DNA of 6,082 nucleotides from Bacteroidales bacterium. GTDB lineage: Bacteria; Bacteroidota; Bacteroidia; Bacteroidales; UBA7960. The stretch is taken from the NCBI GenBank assembly GCA_007130545.1, contig SLSG01000025.1, positions 1 through 6,082 on the forward strand, in the 5' to 3' direction. The notes beneath the pieces are model-generated. The model worked only from the letters and a program-made list of their open reading frames with translations. It was not told the DNA's origin and did no database searches. Shown here one piece after another: positions 5,807 through 6,082 of the stretch. How positions within the stretch are numbered: the first letter of the stretch is position 1; the number at the start of each line of letters is the position of its first letter. A program made the translations under genes and the position numbers.

Positions 5807-6082
5807 CCTCTTTTAGCACCTCCACAAAGCGCAGCACCTCCTCGCTGGTGTTGTTCTTGCTGAGGGAAATCCTCAGGGAGGGTCTTTCCGGATCGCCTCC
5901 CAGGGCTGTAAGCACATGGGATCCGGTCAGGCTGCCTGATGAGCAGGCGCTCCCGGAAGAGGCGCATATCCCGGCCATGTCGAGGCGGACAAGCAAGGTG
6001 GCCGCATCCAGGTGGGAAGGCAGGGAGAGATTGACAATGGTATACAGGCAGCTGCCAAGCGCATCCCCGTTAAAACCCACCG
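5784..6082 (-). CDS. Cysteine desulfurase, C-terminal part (partial)
   Basis: This is the last 98-99 residues of a pyridoxal-phosphate enzyme that takes sulfur from L-cysteine, giving alanine and an enzyme persulfide used for Fe-S clusters or thiolated tRNA; it acts in the cytoplasm. The catalytic loop is plain: GICASSGSACSSGS, with the reactive Cys codon at 5945-5943. It is followed by the family signature SHVLTALG and by RPSLRISLSKNNTSEEV. The SACSSGS loop and long loop context fit the NifS/IscS group rather than the SufS group. The gene is cut at the window edge: the frame is open to 6082, the in-frame GTG at 6080 is internal, and the PLP-lysine region lies outside. The stop TGA at 5786-5784 lies inside the 3' end of the convergent lipoprotein gene, a 23-bp tail-to-tail overlap. 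Which paralogue it is (iscS, nifS or another) cannot be settled from this fragment. Confidence 0.93.
   Translation of the reverse strand, partial: VGFNGDALGSCLYTIVNLSLPSHLDAATLLVRLDMAGICASSGSACSSGSLTGSHVLTALGGDPERPSLRISLSKNNTSEEVLRFVEVLKEVTHPMST

Noticed and set aside
6078..6080. GTG as the start of a short cysteine desulfurase-like protein
   Set aside because: The frame is open to the window edge and the residues fit the interior of a full-length desulfurase, so this is a cut gene and not a short one.
1..6082. tRNA or rRNA genes, CRISPR arrays, insertion sequences, transposases
   Set aside because: Read-through on both strands showed no tRNA-like cloverleaf, regularly spaced repeat array, transposase motif or terminal inverted repeats.

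Overview
The window looks like a piece of a Bacteroidota (Bacteroidetes) chromosome with fairly GC-rich coding DNA. Four things point there: a TonB-dependent outer-membrane receptor co-directional with lipoproteins of the DUF5689 family; start codons preceded by A-rich or otherwise non-Shine-Dalgarno sequence; copies of the Bacteroidota -7 promoter consensus (TAnnTTTG) upstream; and a cysteine desulfurase C-terminus of the form common in this phylum. Genus and species cannot be told from this sequence.

Layout. Bases 1-51 (minus strand) hold the first 17 codons of a divergent gene that runs off the left edge and starts like an exported or membrane protein. Bases 52-166 are an AT-rich divergent intergenic region. 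It contains a perfect palindrome that places a -7-like element on each strand, then two small hairpins in the leader of the rightward gene. Next comes a likely three-gene operon on the plus strand: a TonB-dependent receptor (167-2746), a 456-residue DUF5689 lipoprotein (2798-4168) and a 541-residue lipoprotein (4181-5806) built of DUF5689, a DUF6359-like domain and a choice-of-anchor-J-like domain. The spacers are 51 and 12 nt and show no terminator. On the minus strand, the C-terminal part of a cysteine desulfurase (5784-6082) enters from the right edge and overlaps the last lipoprotein tail-to-tail by 23 bp.

How the genes may work together. The arrangement is TonB-dependent receptor plus surface lipoproteins, as in SusC/SusD uptake systems, but no SusD-like protein is visible. 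In its place are two paralogous lipoproteins made of repeated modules that look like OB-folds. Their post-cysteine residues resemble the signal that sends lipoproteins to the cell surface in this phylum. The inference is that they capture a ligand at the surface and pass it to the receptor for TonB-driven import. The ligand is unknown. OB-like folds make nucleic acids or other polymers reasonable candidates, but nothing in the sequence proves this. The cysteine desulfurase (sulfur transfer for Fe-S clusters or tRNA thiolation) is a housekeeping neighbour, apparently unrelated.
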